A stretch of 37,226 bases of DNA from Nostoc sp. T09 (GCF_002154695.1 NZ_MTAV01000025.1:1-37226); one strand, 5' to 3'; shown: positions 1 through 8,102, numbered from the stretch's first letter. Numbers and translations are program-made. The notes: generated from the letters alone by a model not told the origin.

Positions 1-34
1 GCCCCAGGCTTACAGCCTGTGGGCGGTCTTTTGG
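1..34 (+). terminator. Terminator-like hairpin at the left edge
   Basis: GCCC-C-AGGCT (1-10) pairs with AGCCT-G-(T)-GGGC (14-24) around a TAC loop, with one bulged T. GGTCTTTT follows on the plus strand. It probably ends a plus-strand gene lying left of the window, but the edge hides the context. It could also serve moeB from the other strand, where the T-run would be missing. Confidence 0.45.
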
Positions 35-61
35 GTAAGCCAGAGAAGTTAAGTTGACACT

Positions 62-86
62 AATGAGCATTGCTGTGCCCCTACGA
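62..86. repeat. Degenerate copy of a GGGCAC..GTGCCC fold-back repeat
   Basis: GAGCATTGCTGTGCCCCTAC resembles one arm and loop of the perfect GGGCACAAC-AAT-GTTGTGCCC palindrome at 22639-22659. It looks like a decayed copy of a dispersed cyanobacterial intergenic repeat. It lies downstream of the moeB stop. Confidence 0.35.
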
Positions 87-130
87 TCGCTTATATTTTA
101 TGCAAGCCAAAACTTTAGATATCTTGCAGT

Positions 131-1303
131 TTAATATTCGGGAACCGAAGGATCTACTTCCCGACTCCAAGCGGTAATTCCGCCTTTAACATTCGTTCCA
201 ACAATCCCTGATTCTTTAAGAATGCTCAGGGCTTTTGCCGATCGCCCGCCCATTTTACAATGAGCTATTAAGCGGTGTCCGTTGAGTACTTCTTTTACCT
301 TTTGCACGCCATCACCATTTTCAATATCTGGTAATGGTACTAATACAGAGCCAGGAATCTTGGCAATTTCGTATTCATGAGGGTTGCGGACATCCAACAG
401 CACAAAGTCTTTTGCACCGCTATCTAATAACTGTTTCAATTCCACAACAGTCATTTCTTGAACTTCCTGCTGCTGTTTCGCTTCTTCAGCTTTCGCTTGG
501 GGAATACCGCAGAATTCTTCGTAATCTATCAGTTTTTCAATAACTGGACGAATGGGGTTGGGACGCAGCTTCAATTCCCGGAACTTCATTTCTAAGGCGT
601 TGTACAGTAGCAGTCGTCCACTTAAGGTATTACCTTGTCCAAGAATAATTTTGACAGTTTCTGTGGCTTGAATAACACCAATAATTCCTGGCAATATTCC
701 TAACACCCCACCTTCTGCACAAGAGGGAACCATTCCTGGTGGTGGTGGTTCGGGATACAAGTCACGATAATTCGGCCCTTCTTGGTAGTTAAATACAGTA
801 GCTTGCCCTTCAAAGCGGAAAATAGAACCGTAGACGTTGGGCTTATTAAGCAACACACAAGCGTCGTTAACTAGATATCTCGTGGGGAAATTATCAGTAC
901 CATCCACGACAATATCGTAAGGTTCCAAAATACTCAGAGCATTTTCGGAACTGAGGCGAGTCTCATGGAGATCAACCTGACAGTAAGGGTTAATCTCGAG
1001 AATTCGCTCTTTAGCTGATTGAATCTTCGGTTTACCTACCCAGGATGTACCGTGAATTACTTGGCGTTGCAAATTAGAAGTATCGACAACATCGAAATCA
1101 ACAATACCGATGCGTCCAATACCCGCCGCCGCCAAATATAACAGCAGTGGCGCACCCAGTCCACCTGTACCAATACACAGGACACTGGCGGCTTTTAGGC
1201 GTTTCTGCCCCTCCAGCCCCACTTCCGGCAAAATTAGGTGACGGGAGTAGCGTTCGTAATCGTCTTTTGTCAACTGGATTTCATCCAGATTGGGATTGAG
1301 CAT
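131..1303 (-). CDS. moeB: MoeB/ThiF-type adenylyltransferase fused to rhodanese
   Basis: This is an E1-like enzyme that adenylates the C-terminal Gly-Gly of a sulfur carrier (MoaD or ThiS type). Its fused rhodanese domain can supply persulfide sulfur for molybdopterin, thiamine or tRNA thiolation. The N-terminal ThiF domain (about 15-250) has the nucleotide loop GTGGLG at 45-50 and DGTDN at 134-138. The C-terminal rhodanese domain (about 283-388) has the active loop CKMGGRS, with Cys349. The two CxxC zinc pairs usual in E. coli MoeB are absent: only Cys195 and Cys265 remain in those regions. It lies 66 bases downstream of a JAMM protease gene on the same strand, so the two are probably cotranscribed. 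At 390 aa it is a normal length for the fused cyanobacterial form. Confidence 0.93.
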   Translation of the reverse strand: MLNPNLDEIQLTKDDYERYSRHLILPEVGLEGQKRLKAASVLCIGTGGLGAPLLLYLAAAGIGRIGIVDFDVVDTSNLQRQVIHGTSWVGKPKIQSAKERILEINPYCQVDLHETRLSSENALSILEPYDIVVDGTDNFPTRYLVNDACVLLNKPNVYGSIFRFEGQATVFNYQEGPNYRDLYPEPPPPGMVPSCAEGGVLGILPGIIGVIQATETVKIILGQGNTLSGRLLLYNALEMKFRELKLRPNPIRPVIEKLIDYEEFCGIPQAKAEEAKQQQEVQEMTVVELKQLLDSGAKDFVLLDVRNPHEYEIAKIPGSVLVPLPDIENGDGVQKVKEVLNGHRLIAHCKMGGRSAKALSILKESGIVGTNVKGGITAWSREVDPSVPEY

Positions 1304-1369
1304 AGCAATTTAATGTGGAGAGCGGACTATCAATAGTACCGAAAAATGTTATCCGTATTGAGCGGTTAT

Positions 1370-1828
1370 TTAAATTATGTTCTTAATTGTTTCTGGTTGG
1401 AATTGATGAGTGTCATCTAAACTCCAGCTTTGGAGTGTCTCAGCTTTACCTTTTTGAACGGAAACTATTATATACGAGTATTCAGGCCAAGCATAGAGGC
1501 GATCGCATTCTGAGGGAATTGGGGGCGCATCAGTATGGGAGTGGTAAATACCGATAATATTCAGCGAGCGATCGCGTGCTTCTCTTTGGGCTTGTAACAT
1601 AACTTGGGGTGCGATCGCATATCTTCGCCTTTGGCTCTCTGTTGTGTCATCATATGGGAAGTCTGCTGCTTCTGTATTCCAGGCATTTTCTGTTGGCATA
1701 ACTTCTACTACAGTTTTGCCTTCGCTCATGGCATGACCCAGTATTATACCGCAACACTCCTCAGGGTAAGTGCTTTCAGCATGGGTGCGGATAATTTGCA
1801 GGTGTTCGGGGAGGAGTTGGAGAATCAT
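1370..1828 (-). CDS. M67 (JAMM/MPN+) family metallopeptidase
   Basis: This is a zinc metalloprotease of the JAMM class, 152 aa. The motif is complete: Glu23/24 in YPEECCG, His96-x-His98, Ser106 and Asp109 (HxH-x7-S-x2-D). Bacterial single-domain members act on ubiquitin-like sulfur carriers, trimming residues after Gly-Gly or releasing the product. Sitting just upstream of the moeB-rhodanese gene fits that role, but no MoaD/ThiS-like carrier is encoded in the window. I start at the ATG at 1828, one codon inside a possible TTG start, because AGGAA lies 7 bases upstream of it. Family assignment is secure; the substrate is inferred. Confidence 0.9.
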   Translation of the reverse strand: MILQLLPEHLQIIRTHAESTYPEECCGIILGHAMSEGKTVVEVMPTENAWNTEAADFPYDDTTESQRRRYAIAPQVMLQAQREARDRSLNIIGIYHSHTDAPPIPSECDRLYAWPEYSYIIVSVQKGKAETLQSWSLDDTHQFQPETIKNII

Positions 1829-2010
1829 CAAAAATTCCTACTCAGCTTCTCAATCTAACTTTCCAGTAATTCTTTCACTTCTACAACACTACTGACCAAC
1901 TGAGCTTTTTTTGACTTTCCAAACATCCTCTCAGATAATCCACTCAAATTCACCAGAGTCTAAATCTTGTAAAACTTTGACAATATTTTTAACAAACTTC
2001 TTATTAATAA

Positions 2011-2754
2011 TTAAGAAAGCATAGTTACTTTTCCTGTAGCTAGGTCGTAACGACCACCAACAATTTTAAGTTTGTCTTCCCTAACTAAGTTTCTTAAAAT
2101 TGTTGAACTTTCTGCCAACCTTTGTGCTTGATATCGCACATTGGTGATGATAGCACTTTCTGCTAAATTGCTAGTTTTGTGTCTGGCTATTTCTACAGCC
2201 GGTTTGATTTCTTCTACAAAAATACCAATTCTGCCAGGGAGTGGTTTACCTTCAACCGCAGCCTGTACTGCACCACATTTTGCATGTCCCAAAACTAAAA
2301 TTAGTTGTGCACCTAATACTGATGTAGCGTATTCCAAGCTACCTATAGCCTCTTGAGATGCGACATTACCAGCAACTCGCACAACAAATAAATCCCCTAG
2401 TCCTTGGTCAAAAACAATTTCTGCGGGTACTCGAGAATCAGCACAACCTAGTATGGCTGCAAATGGATATTGAGCTACAACTGTTTCCTGCAAACGCAAC
2501 TTTGATTGGTGAGGATTCAGACGTTTCCCTTGCACAAACCTTTGATTTCCCGTTAGTAAATTATTTAAAGCAACTTGTGGATTAACTGGTTGTGGTCTTT
2601 GTCCAACATCAGTATTAGATGCGTGTTGAGCTACAGCTGGCTCATCTTTCCAAAGCATACCGCCAGCACCAACAATAGCCCCGATACCAAGGCTACCCAT
2701 ACCTGCTAAATGTAAAAAATTGCGTCGCCCAATAAATCCATTAATTCTAGTCAT
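2011..2754 (-). CDS. Beta-class carbonic anhydrase with Tat signal
   Basis: It interconverts CO2 and bicarbonate. The beta-class zinc site is intact: Cys104-x-Asp106-x-Arg108 (CADSR) and His157-x2-Cys160 (GHAKC). The N-terminus has GRRNFLHLAG (twin Arg at 10-11) followed by a Gly/Ala-rich hydrophobic stretch to about residue 32. That is a twin-arginine export signal, so the enzyme should act in the periplasm (EcaB-like), not in the carboxysome. It is 247 aa long. The ATG has AGGT about 8 bases upstream. It is flanked by intergenic repeats rather than carbon-concentrating genes and is probably a single-gene unit. Confidence 0.92.
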   Translation of the reverse strand: MTRINGFIGRRNFLHLAGMGSLGIGAIVGAGGMLWKDEPAVAQHASNTDVGQRPQPVNPQVALNNLLTGNQRFVQGKRLNPHQSKLRLQETVVAQYPFAAILGCADSRVPAEIVFDQGLGDLFVVRVAGNVASQEAIGSLEYATSVLGAQLILVLGHAKCGAVQAAVEGKPLPGRIGIFVEEIKPAVEIARHKTSNLAESAIITNVRYQAQRLAESSTILRNLVREDKLKIVGGRYDLATGKVTMLS

Positions 2755-2855
2755 TCATCTACCTGACAACAGTTTCGTTGTTGCCTGGAAGATATCAAAA
2801 TTCAGCCAGATGCAAGAGTACGCGCTGACACGGTTTAAGAGTCATTTAATCTTTT

Positions 2856-2957
2856 GTCATTGGTCATTGGTCATTGGTCATTGGTCATTTGTCCTTTGTC
2901 TCCCCTGTCCCATTGCTCCCCACCCTCCCCCACACTTCCCACACTCCCTTGTCCCCC
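2856..2957. repeat. Heptamer STRR (GTCATTG) plus pyrimidine-rich tract
   Basis: Four perfect GTCATTG units run from 2856 to 2883, followed by variants GTCATTT and GTCCTTT to 2897. A nearly pure C/T tract built on CTCCCxTGTCCCA and CTCCCCACCCTCCC then reaches the stop codon of the next minus-strand gene at 2958. The same two-part composite recurs at 7391-7519, and its C/T half recurs near 3795-3852. Confidence 0.85.
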
Positions 2958-3686
2958 TTAATGCCCTTTCCCGGCTCCCAGATACAGTTCTGCCACTTTA
3001 GGGTCATTCAACAATTCTCGACCTGGGCCGGAGATAGCATCGCGTCCTGACTCTAGTACATAACCACGATCGGCCATTTCCAAAGCTTTCCGGGCATTTT
3101 GCTCTACCAAAACAATTGCTGTACCACTCTGGTTAATTTGCTTAATCTGCTCAAATACTTGTGTAACTAGTATGGGAGATAAAGCAGCAGAAGGTTCATC
3201 CAAAAGCAGCAAACTCGGTTCCAACATCAAAGCTTTACCCATTGCCAACATCTGACGTTCTCCTCCTGAGAGAGTCCCAGCACGTTGACGACGGCGATCG
3301 CTTAATCGGGGAAACATGGTAAATATATGATCTTTAAGGGGTTTTAGTGGAACATTACGCACAAAAGCCCCCATTTCCAGGTTTTCTTCAACACTGAGCG
3401 AAGGGAAGACATTAGTAATTTGCGGTACGTAACACATTCCCCGTTGAACTATTTGATTTGACTTTAGTCCTGCAATATTGTCACCTTTAAAAGTAATAGT
3501 GCCTGTATGGGGTGTTAACAGTCCAAAAATGGTTTTTGCCAAGGTGGATTTACCAGCACCGTTAGGGCCGATTACGGTTACCAGTTCCCCCGCTTCAACT
3601 CGGAAATTTACACCTTGCAGGATATCTACGTCTTTAATATATCCAGCATGAACATTTTCAACTTCTAGCAAATAATCAATAGTCAT
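2958..3686 (-). CDS. ABC transporter ATP-binding protein, LivF/NatE type
   Basis: This is the cytoplasmic ATPase of a branched-chain/neutral amino acid (HAAT-family) importer. Walker A GPNGAGKS is at 40-47, Q-loop Gln89, signature LSGGERQ from 139, and Walker B LLLLDEP at 159-165. Length (242 aa) and the N-terminal pattern LEVENVHAGY fit LivF; the closest characterised cyanobacterial match I recall is NatE of the N-I neutral amino acid system. No permease, second ATPase or binding-protein gene is adjacent, so its partners are encoded elsewhere, as for the scattered nat genes of Anabaena. The start codon lies inside a tandem 14-base repeat and has no Shine-Dalgarno sequence. Confidence 0.88.
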   Translation of the reverse strand: MTIDYLLEVENVHAGYIKDVDILQGVNFRVEAGELVTVIGPNGAGKSTLAKTIFGLLTPHTGTITFKGDNIAGLKSNQIVQRGMCYVPQITNVFPSLSVEENLEMGAFVRNVPLKPLKDHIFTMFPRLSDRRRQRAGTLSGGERQMLAMGKALMLEPSLLLLDEPSAALSPILVTQVFEQIKQINQSGTAIVLVEQNARKALEMADRGYVLESGRDAISGPGRELLNDPKVAELYLGAGKGH

Positions 3687-3703
3687 TTGTCAATAGTCAT
3701 TTG
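3676..3703. repeat. Tandem 14-mer overlapping the ABC ATPase start codon
   Basis: TCAATAGTCATTTG occurs twice in perfect tandem (3676-3689, 3690-3703). The CAT in the first copy (3684-3686) is the start codon of the ABC ATPase gene, so the repeat supplies its first four codons and its ribosome-binding region. Confidence 0.8.
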
Positions 3704-3794
3704 TTATTGGGTATTGGGCATGGGACAAACAAGGAGTGTGGGAGGATGGCGAAGATGGCGGGAAGCGCTCGAAAGAAAGTGTGGTTCGTTTCTC

Positions 3795-3852
3795 CCCACA
3801 CTCCCCTCTCTCCCCACACTCTCCTCTGCTCCTCTGCTCCCTTGCCTCTTTC
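3795..3852. repeat. Pyrimidine-rich dispersed tract
   Basis: A C/T tract made of near-copies of CTCCCCACACTCCCCT and CTCCTCTG ends shortly before the 3' end of the minus-strand ferredoxin gene. It is closely similar to the tracts at 2898-2957 and 7458-7519. Confidence 0.6.
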
Positions 3853-3873
3853 TTAACCCTGGACTATGGACTA

Positions 3874-4098
3874 TTATGGTGTTTTTTGCAAATCGGGTCG
3901 CTCTTCTGGGACGATCGCTCCTTCAACTGGGCAAACTTGGATACAGATGCCGCAATCAATGCAGGTGGCAAAGTCAATCCAGTACCAATCGGTTCCCTTC
4001 GTATTTTTACCAGGCCCATCATGAATACAAGCTACTGGACAAGCATCTACGCAGTCAGCGATGCCTTCACAGACATCAGTAACAATTGTGTGTGGCAT
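3874..4098 (-). CDS. Small bacterial-type ferredoxin (two Fe-S clusters)
   Basis: A 74-aa soluble electron carrier. The second cluster motif is classical: CIDCGICIQVCP. The first is C10-x5-C16-x3-C20-P followed by Cys24. This recalls the seven-iron ferredoxins (C-x7-C-x3-C-P-x2-C) with two residues deleted, rather than a standard CxxCxxC cluster. It may therefore bind a [3Fe-4S] plus a [4Fe-4S] cluster. The middle insert (GPGKNTKGTDWYWID) is typical of a conserved cyanobacterial ferredoxin whose partner I cannot name. It lies alone between the ABC ATPase and hisZ. Family is secure; cluster type is an inference. Confidence 0.88.
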   Translation of the reverse strand: MPHTIVTDVCEGIADCVDACPVACIHDGPGKNTKGTDWYWIDFATCIDCGICIQVCPVEGAIVPEERPDLQKTP

Positions 4099-4229
4099 AT
4101 TCTTGATTCCCTCTGTTTGAAATCGGCTGTTTCTAGCCTAGCAATTAGAAATATTTACTACTAAGCTGTAACGTATATATTTTGCCTATACTTAGTAGCC
4201 AGAATGCTTGCTATTGAATTGGAGATTGC

Positions 4230-5438
4230 TTAAGACAATGGTTCTATGGTTGGTGAGCCATCAGCTTTAATCCAGGCAATTTGGTCAATGCCGCGATCGC
4301 GTGCGTATTGCCGAATAGCCTCTACATCTCTTCCTCCCAAATCTATTTCTACCCGCACCATCTCGTTAGAATACCGTAGCTTTTGCGCGTAAGCAAAGGC
4401 GGCAGCATCAGCATTAGCTGTTGGTACTACTAACCAATCGCTAGCTGGTGGAGCTTGTGGTAATTGCTGAGTAGACAAGATAATTTGGGATAAATCTTCG
4501 ATGTTGAGAGCAAAGCCAATTCCAGGGATGTTTTCTCCTTGGGGATGATATAGCCCTAAAAGCTGGTCGTAGCGACCACCTCTTCCTAAAACTCGGGCTT
4601 GCCCTTCGGTATCGCTAACAACTTCAAACACGATACCAGTGTAATAGTCGATAGTTTGAATTAAGCTGAGATCCAGGATTAAGGGGAAATTTCCGCCGGA
4701 TTCCAGTAACTCTACTAAAGATGCGAGGTTGTTCACAGCCTCTTGTTGTGCTTGATCTAGCTCTAAGCTATTGACTTTTCGCAATACTTCGGTACTTGTG
4801 CCGCGTAGATCTAAGATGAGTCTGGCGCGATCGCGCAGTTCCTCACTTAGAGGTAAATTATCTATGGCAATGCGGTCGAGATTGGCGATCGCACGGCGAA
4901 TTTTACTTTGGAGATGGGCAGGAAAAACGCTCAAGAGCGATCGGGTAATTCCCGCCTCACCTAAAATTAAATGCCATCGCTGCAACGACAGCGCCGCCAA
5001 GCAATCTACTACTAACAACAACACTTCTGCATTGGCTAGCAATCCGCCAGCACCAAGCAACTCTACCCCAGCTTGATAAAACTCTTGCTGACGGTTATGC
5101 CTGTTTTCCCAGATGCGGCGAAACACATTGGCATTGTAGTACAGCCGTTGCGGATAAGTAGCACCTGCCATGCGAGTCACAACAGTACGAGCAATAGAGG
5201 CTGTGAGTTCTGGACGCAACCCTAATTCTTCATCTTCAGCATTTTGGAGTTGAATTACCGTTTGGCGCTGAATTGCTTCCCCCGCCATCAGGGTATCCAT
5301 CCGCTCCAAAGTTGAGGTGATAATCCTGTGATATCCCCAACGATGAAATACTTGTTGTAACCTATCTTCAATCCAGCGTTTTTGAGCCACATCCAAAGGT
5401 AATAAATCCCTGGCTCCCGCTGCTGGTTGATAAACCAT
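4230..5438 (-). CDS. hisZ: ATP phosphoribosyltransferase regulatory subunit HisZ
   Basis: A catalytically inactive histidyl-tRNA-synthetase paralogue that activates the short form of HisG in the first step of histidine synthesis. The class II synthetase-like core runs from about 15 to 330, with LRPELTASIAR (motif 2 region), YYTGIVFE and VLGRGGRYDQLLGLY. It lacks a full C-terminal anticodon-binding domain, and at 402 aa fits HisZ better than HisS. The ATG is preceded by GGAGG at 7 bases. hisG is not in the window. Confidence 0.9.
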   Translation of the reverse strand: MVYQPAAGARDLLPLDVAQKRWIEDRLQQVFHRWGYHRIITSTLERMDTLMAGEAIQRQTVIQLQNAEDEELGLRPELTASIARTVVTRMAGATYPQRLYYNANVFRRIWENRHNRQQEFYQAGVELLGAGGLLANAEVLLLVVDCLAALSLQRWHLILGEAGITRSLLSVFPAHLQSKIRRAIANLDRIAIDNLPLSEELRDRARLILDLRGTSTEVLRKVNSLELDQAQQEAVNNLASLVELLESGGNFPLILDLSLIQTIDYYTGIVFEVVSDTEGQARVLGRGGRYDQLLGLYHPQGENIPGIGFALNIEDLSQIILSTQQLPQAPPASDWLVVPTANADAAAFAYAQKLRYSNEMVRVEIDLGGRDVEAIRQYARDRGIDQIAWIKADGSPTIEPLS

Positions 5439-5515
5439 TCATCCTCCGTATATTAATCCTGTTCTCTTGCAAAATCTCCTTATATATGGACATAGCACTT
5501 AGTGTGAGTCGCTGA

Positions 5516-6472
5516 TTATTTTTTCTTCCCACCAAACAAACCACCAAACAAACCACCACCTCCAGAGTTATCTGATTGTTTACCAGCTGTATTGGCAGGT
5601 GACTTTCCCTTGGAACCACCAGATTGTTGCCCCAAAGCCTTATCTAGTTTTGGTTTCCATTCCAAGGCTGTTTTGTCGTTGGGGTCTAATTTCAGCGCAT
5701 TATCAAAGTGAATCTTGGCCATTTTCAAGCGATTTTGCTTCAAATACACCAATGCTATCAGGCTATGGCAGCGACTATTCTTAGGTTCTAGTTTTATCGC
5801 ATCTTGCAACTCTACTTGAGCTTGGGCAAATTGGTTTTTGTCAATCAAAGTTTGCGCGCGACGGAGATAGTGATCCACTGCTGAATCTTCGTTGACTGGC
5901 GCTGGCGGTGGTGGTGCCGGATTTGGCTTTGGCGGAACTGAGTTAACAGTGGGTTGAATCAATGGCGGGGGTGGTGCTGCCAATGATTTACCAGCATTCC
6001 GCATTAAGTAAACTAAATTCAACTCACTAATTTGGGCAATGACTTGCGGTACTTGCTGCAACGACTGATATTGAGTTTCTGCAAGTTTAGCGATCGCTGT
6101 TTTATAGAGTTGATTGATATTTGATTCGGGAGCAGTAGCTAACTGTTTAGCCAAGTTGGTGTGAATGTCCACCGCAGTAGCTTCTTGTACTAAACGCTTC
6201 CCCATTTGAGACAGAACTATCATGTATTCCGCGCGGGTGCGTTCCCCAGAAAGCTTTTCGTAAGCTGGGTTAACCAACTTTGATAAGAATTCGCTAGCTA
6301 GCTGTTTTTCAGACGCACTGGCAGCACCATTAGCATCAGGATGTAAAAGCCGGGCAATTGCCAGATAGCGTTTGCGAATATCTTTTACATCTGCATCAAC
6401 AGGAACGCACAAAACTGCATGATGGTCTATGAAATCATATTTAAAAAGTCCACGATCTATTCTTAAAGACAT
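5516..6472 (-). CDS. J-domain protein with TPR repeats and Gly-rich tail
   Basis: A probable DnaK co-chaperone of 318 aa. The N-terminal J domain (about 12-85) keeps the HPD signature at 44-46. A proline-rich linker (about 168-193, runs of PPPP) leads to two or three TPR-like helical repeats (about 195-275, with QAQVELQDAIKLEPKN and KIHFDNALKLDPND). The tail is low complexity, GGGGLFGGLFGGKKK. TPRs suggest that it brings a particular protein client or complex to DnaK; the client is unknown. It lies 77 bases upstream of hisZ on the same strand, so cotranscription is possible, but hisZ has its own strong ribosome-binding site. This is a conserved cyanobacterial architecture. Confidence 0.85.
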   Translation of the reverse strand: MSLRIDRGLFKYDFIDHHAVLCVPVDADVKDIRKRYLAIARLLHPDANGAASASEKQLASEFLSKLVNPAYEKLSGERTRAEYMIVLSQMGKRLVQEATAVDIHTNLAKQLATAPESNINQLYKTAIAKLAETQYQSLQQVPQVIAQISELNLVYLMRNAGKSLAAPPPPLIQPTVNSVPPKPNPAPPPPAPVNEDSAVDHYLRRAQTLIDKNQFAQAQVELQDAIKLEPKNSRCHSLIALVYLKQNRLKMAKIHFDNALKLDPNDKTALEWKPKLDKALGQQSGGSKGKSPANTAGKQSDNSGGGGLFGGLFGGKKK

Positions 6473-6582
6473 AAAAGGGTATGCACCAAAGTCTGCGAAA
6501 TATTTTTCTAGTTTACTTCGCTACATTGGCGATCCGTCAGTGGCAAATTGTTAAAATTCATACCCTCCAATAGTTAATTCCC

Positions 6583-7395
6583 TCAAGTCCAACTTGACAG
6601 TGGACGAACTTGCATCAATTCTTGGCTGAGGCTGTCGTGAAGATAACCATTAGTAGCCAGAATTCTACCTGACTCAATTTTAAAAGGACTACCATCGTAG
6701 GCAGTAACCTTCCCACCAGCTTCTTGCAGGATGATAATGCCAGCAGCCATATCCCAAGGAGCAAGTCCTCTTTCCCAATAGCCATCAAACCGCCCACAAG
6801 CAACATAAGCCAAATCCATCGCGGCTGAACCACTGCGCCTAACCCCTTGAGTCAGATGGGTGAAATGACAAAATTCTGCATAATTATTATCAGATGTTTC
6901 CCGGCGATCGTAGGCAAATCCCGATACTAAAAGGCTTTTACCTAGTTCAGATGTAGCCGAAACTTTGATGGGTCGTCGGTTGCGTGTTGCTCCTAAGTCG
7001 GCAGCTGCACGAAATAGCTCATTGTGAAAGGGGTTATAAATTACACCTACTTGTGGAACGCCATTAATTAACAACCCGATGGAAACAGCAAAATCAGGGT
7101 ATTGGTGAGCGTAGTTGGTTGTCCCATCTAGAGGATCGATTGCCCAAAGGTATTCATTATCTTGATCACCAAGTTTTCCAGATTCTTCAGCCAAGATAGA
7201 GTGTTGGGGAAAGTGGCGACGCAAAACTTCCAAAACTACCACTTCCGAAGCTTTATCGGCTGCTGTCACTAAATCACCAGGACGCCCTTTTTCTGTGATT
7301 GCGTCTTCTAATTTACCCCAGTAGCTTTGCAATACTTCACCAGCAGCTAAAGCAGCTTCGGTGGCTATGTCTAGAAAAGTTTGTAGATTAGTCAT
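6583..7395 (-). CDS. Inositol monophosphatase family protein (SuhB-like)
   Basis: A Mg2+-dependent sugar-phosphate phosphatase of the IMPase superfamily, 270 aa. Metal ligands are all visible: Glu70/71 in AEESG, Asp87 and Asp90 in DPLDGTTN, and Asp215 in APWDMAAG. The substrate cannot be told from the sequence: myo-inositol-1-phosphate, histidinol-phosphate and other sugar phosphates are all hydrolysed within this family. The start codon sits in the first heptamer of an STRR (7391-7432) and has no Shine-Dalgarno sequence upstream. Neighbours offer no pathway link. Confidence 0.9.
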   Translation of the reverse strand: MTNLQTFLDIATEAALAAGEVLQSYWGKLEDAITEKGRPGDLVTAADKASEVVVLEVLRRHFPQHSILAEESGKLGDQDNEYLWAIDPLDGTTNYAHQYPDFAVSIGLLINGVPQVGVIYNPFHNELFRAAADLGATRNRRPIKVSATSELGKSLLVSGFAYDRRETSDNNYAEFCHFTHLTQGVRRSGSAAMDLAYVACGRFDGYWERGLAPWDMAAGIIILQEAGGKVTAYDGSPFKIESGRILATNGYLHDSLSQELMQVRPLSSWT

Positions 7396-7519
7396 TGGTC
7401 ATTCGTCATTAATCATTGGTCATTAGTCATTGGGTAATAGGCAATAGTCAAGAATCATTTCTCCCTTGTCCCATTTCTCCCCACCCTCCCCACACTCCCT
7501 TGTCCTCCTAGTCCCCCTC
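7391..7519. repeat. Six-unit STRR plus pyrimidine tract, second composite copy
   Basis: Six consecutive heptamers of the GTCATTG type (GTCATTG, GTCATTC, GTCATTA, ATCATTG, GTCATTA, GTCATTG) fill 7391-7432. The first contains the IMPase-family start codon. A C/T-rich tract at 7458-7519, nearly identical in its core to 2898-2957, ends directly at the nuclease stop codon. Confidence 0.85.
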
Positions 7520-8071
7520 TCATCGATACTGGCGGCGAAACTCAGCAGGAGTAAGGCGCATGGGTTTTTCCGGTTGCCAAATTCCTTGTCCCATGATTCT
7601 TGCCCATTGTTGGGCACGTTCTAAACGCTGGTCATATTTATGATTAGGCGATCGCCCTACAAATAATACGTACCCTTGTTTAACTAATTCTTCATTCACC
7701 AACACCTTATCTTTCCACACATAGGCTAAAGTCCGGCCAATTTTGTCTTTGGGTTCAATGTCAAACTCCAGCGTTACAACTTGTTCTGTACCCCCAATTA
7801 GCGCCTCTAACCTTTGCTTGGCGTTGTCTCCCCAAGGACGCTGGCGGATATCTGGTGCATCAATCCCAATTAACCGCACTTGGGAAATCAAATTCGGTTG
7901 TTCAGCCATCCCTAAAACTTCCAAACTTTGCCCACTTACTACCCGCGCTACTTTTACCTGCACCTGATTGGCTGTTAGCTGATTATTGGCTTGACAACTT
8001 ACAAGGAGTAATAGACAAGCCAAAATTACTATTCTTCGCACTAATACGCCAAAATGCGCCAGCAAAGGCAT
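7520..8071 (-). CDS. Thermonuclease (SNase) family lipoprotein
   Basis: A staphylococcal-nuclease-like enzyme predicted to be a lipoprotein. From the ATG at 8071 it is 183 aa: a hydrophobic signal (about 9-25) ends in the lipobox LVSC26, and the nuclease fold covers about 36-160. Catalytic counterparts are visible: Arg66 and Asp71 in VRLIGIDAPD (Asp74 for the usual Glu) and Arg113 in IGRTLAYVW. A longer frame reaches 8197, but its extra 42 codons run through a heptamer repeat and read like non-coding sequence. It should degrade nucleic acid outside the cytoplasmic membrane, for nutrition or against incoming DNA; which is unknown. Confidence 0.87.
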   Translation of the reverse strand: MPLLAHFGVLVRRIVILACLLLLVSCQANNQLTANQVQVKVARVVSGQSLEVLGMAEQPNLISQVRLIGIDAPDIRQRPWGDNAKQRLEALIGGTEQVVTLEFDIEPKDKIGRTLAYVWKDKVLVNEELVKQGYVLFVGRSPNHKYDQRLERAQQWARIMGQGIWQPEKPMRLTPAEFRRQYR

Positions 8072-8074
8072 GAG

Positions 8075-8102
8075 ATGGCAGATGGCAGATGGCAGATGGC
8101 AG
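8075..8102. repeat. STRR of ATGGCAG, four perfect units
   Basis: Four exact copies of ATGGCAG abut the nuclease start on its 5' side. The reverse-oriented counterpart CTTCTGCCTCCTGCCCTCTG at 8256-8275 could fold back on it imperfectly. Confidence 0.9.
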
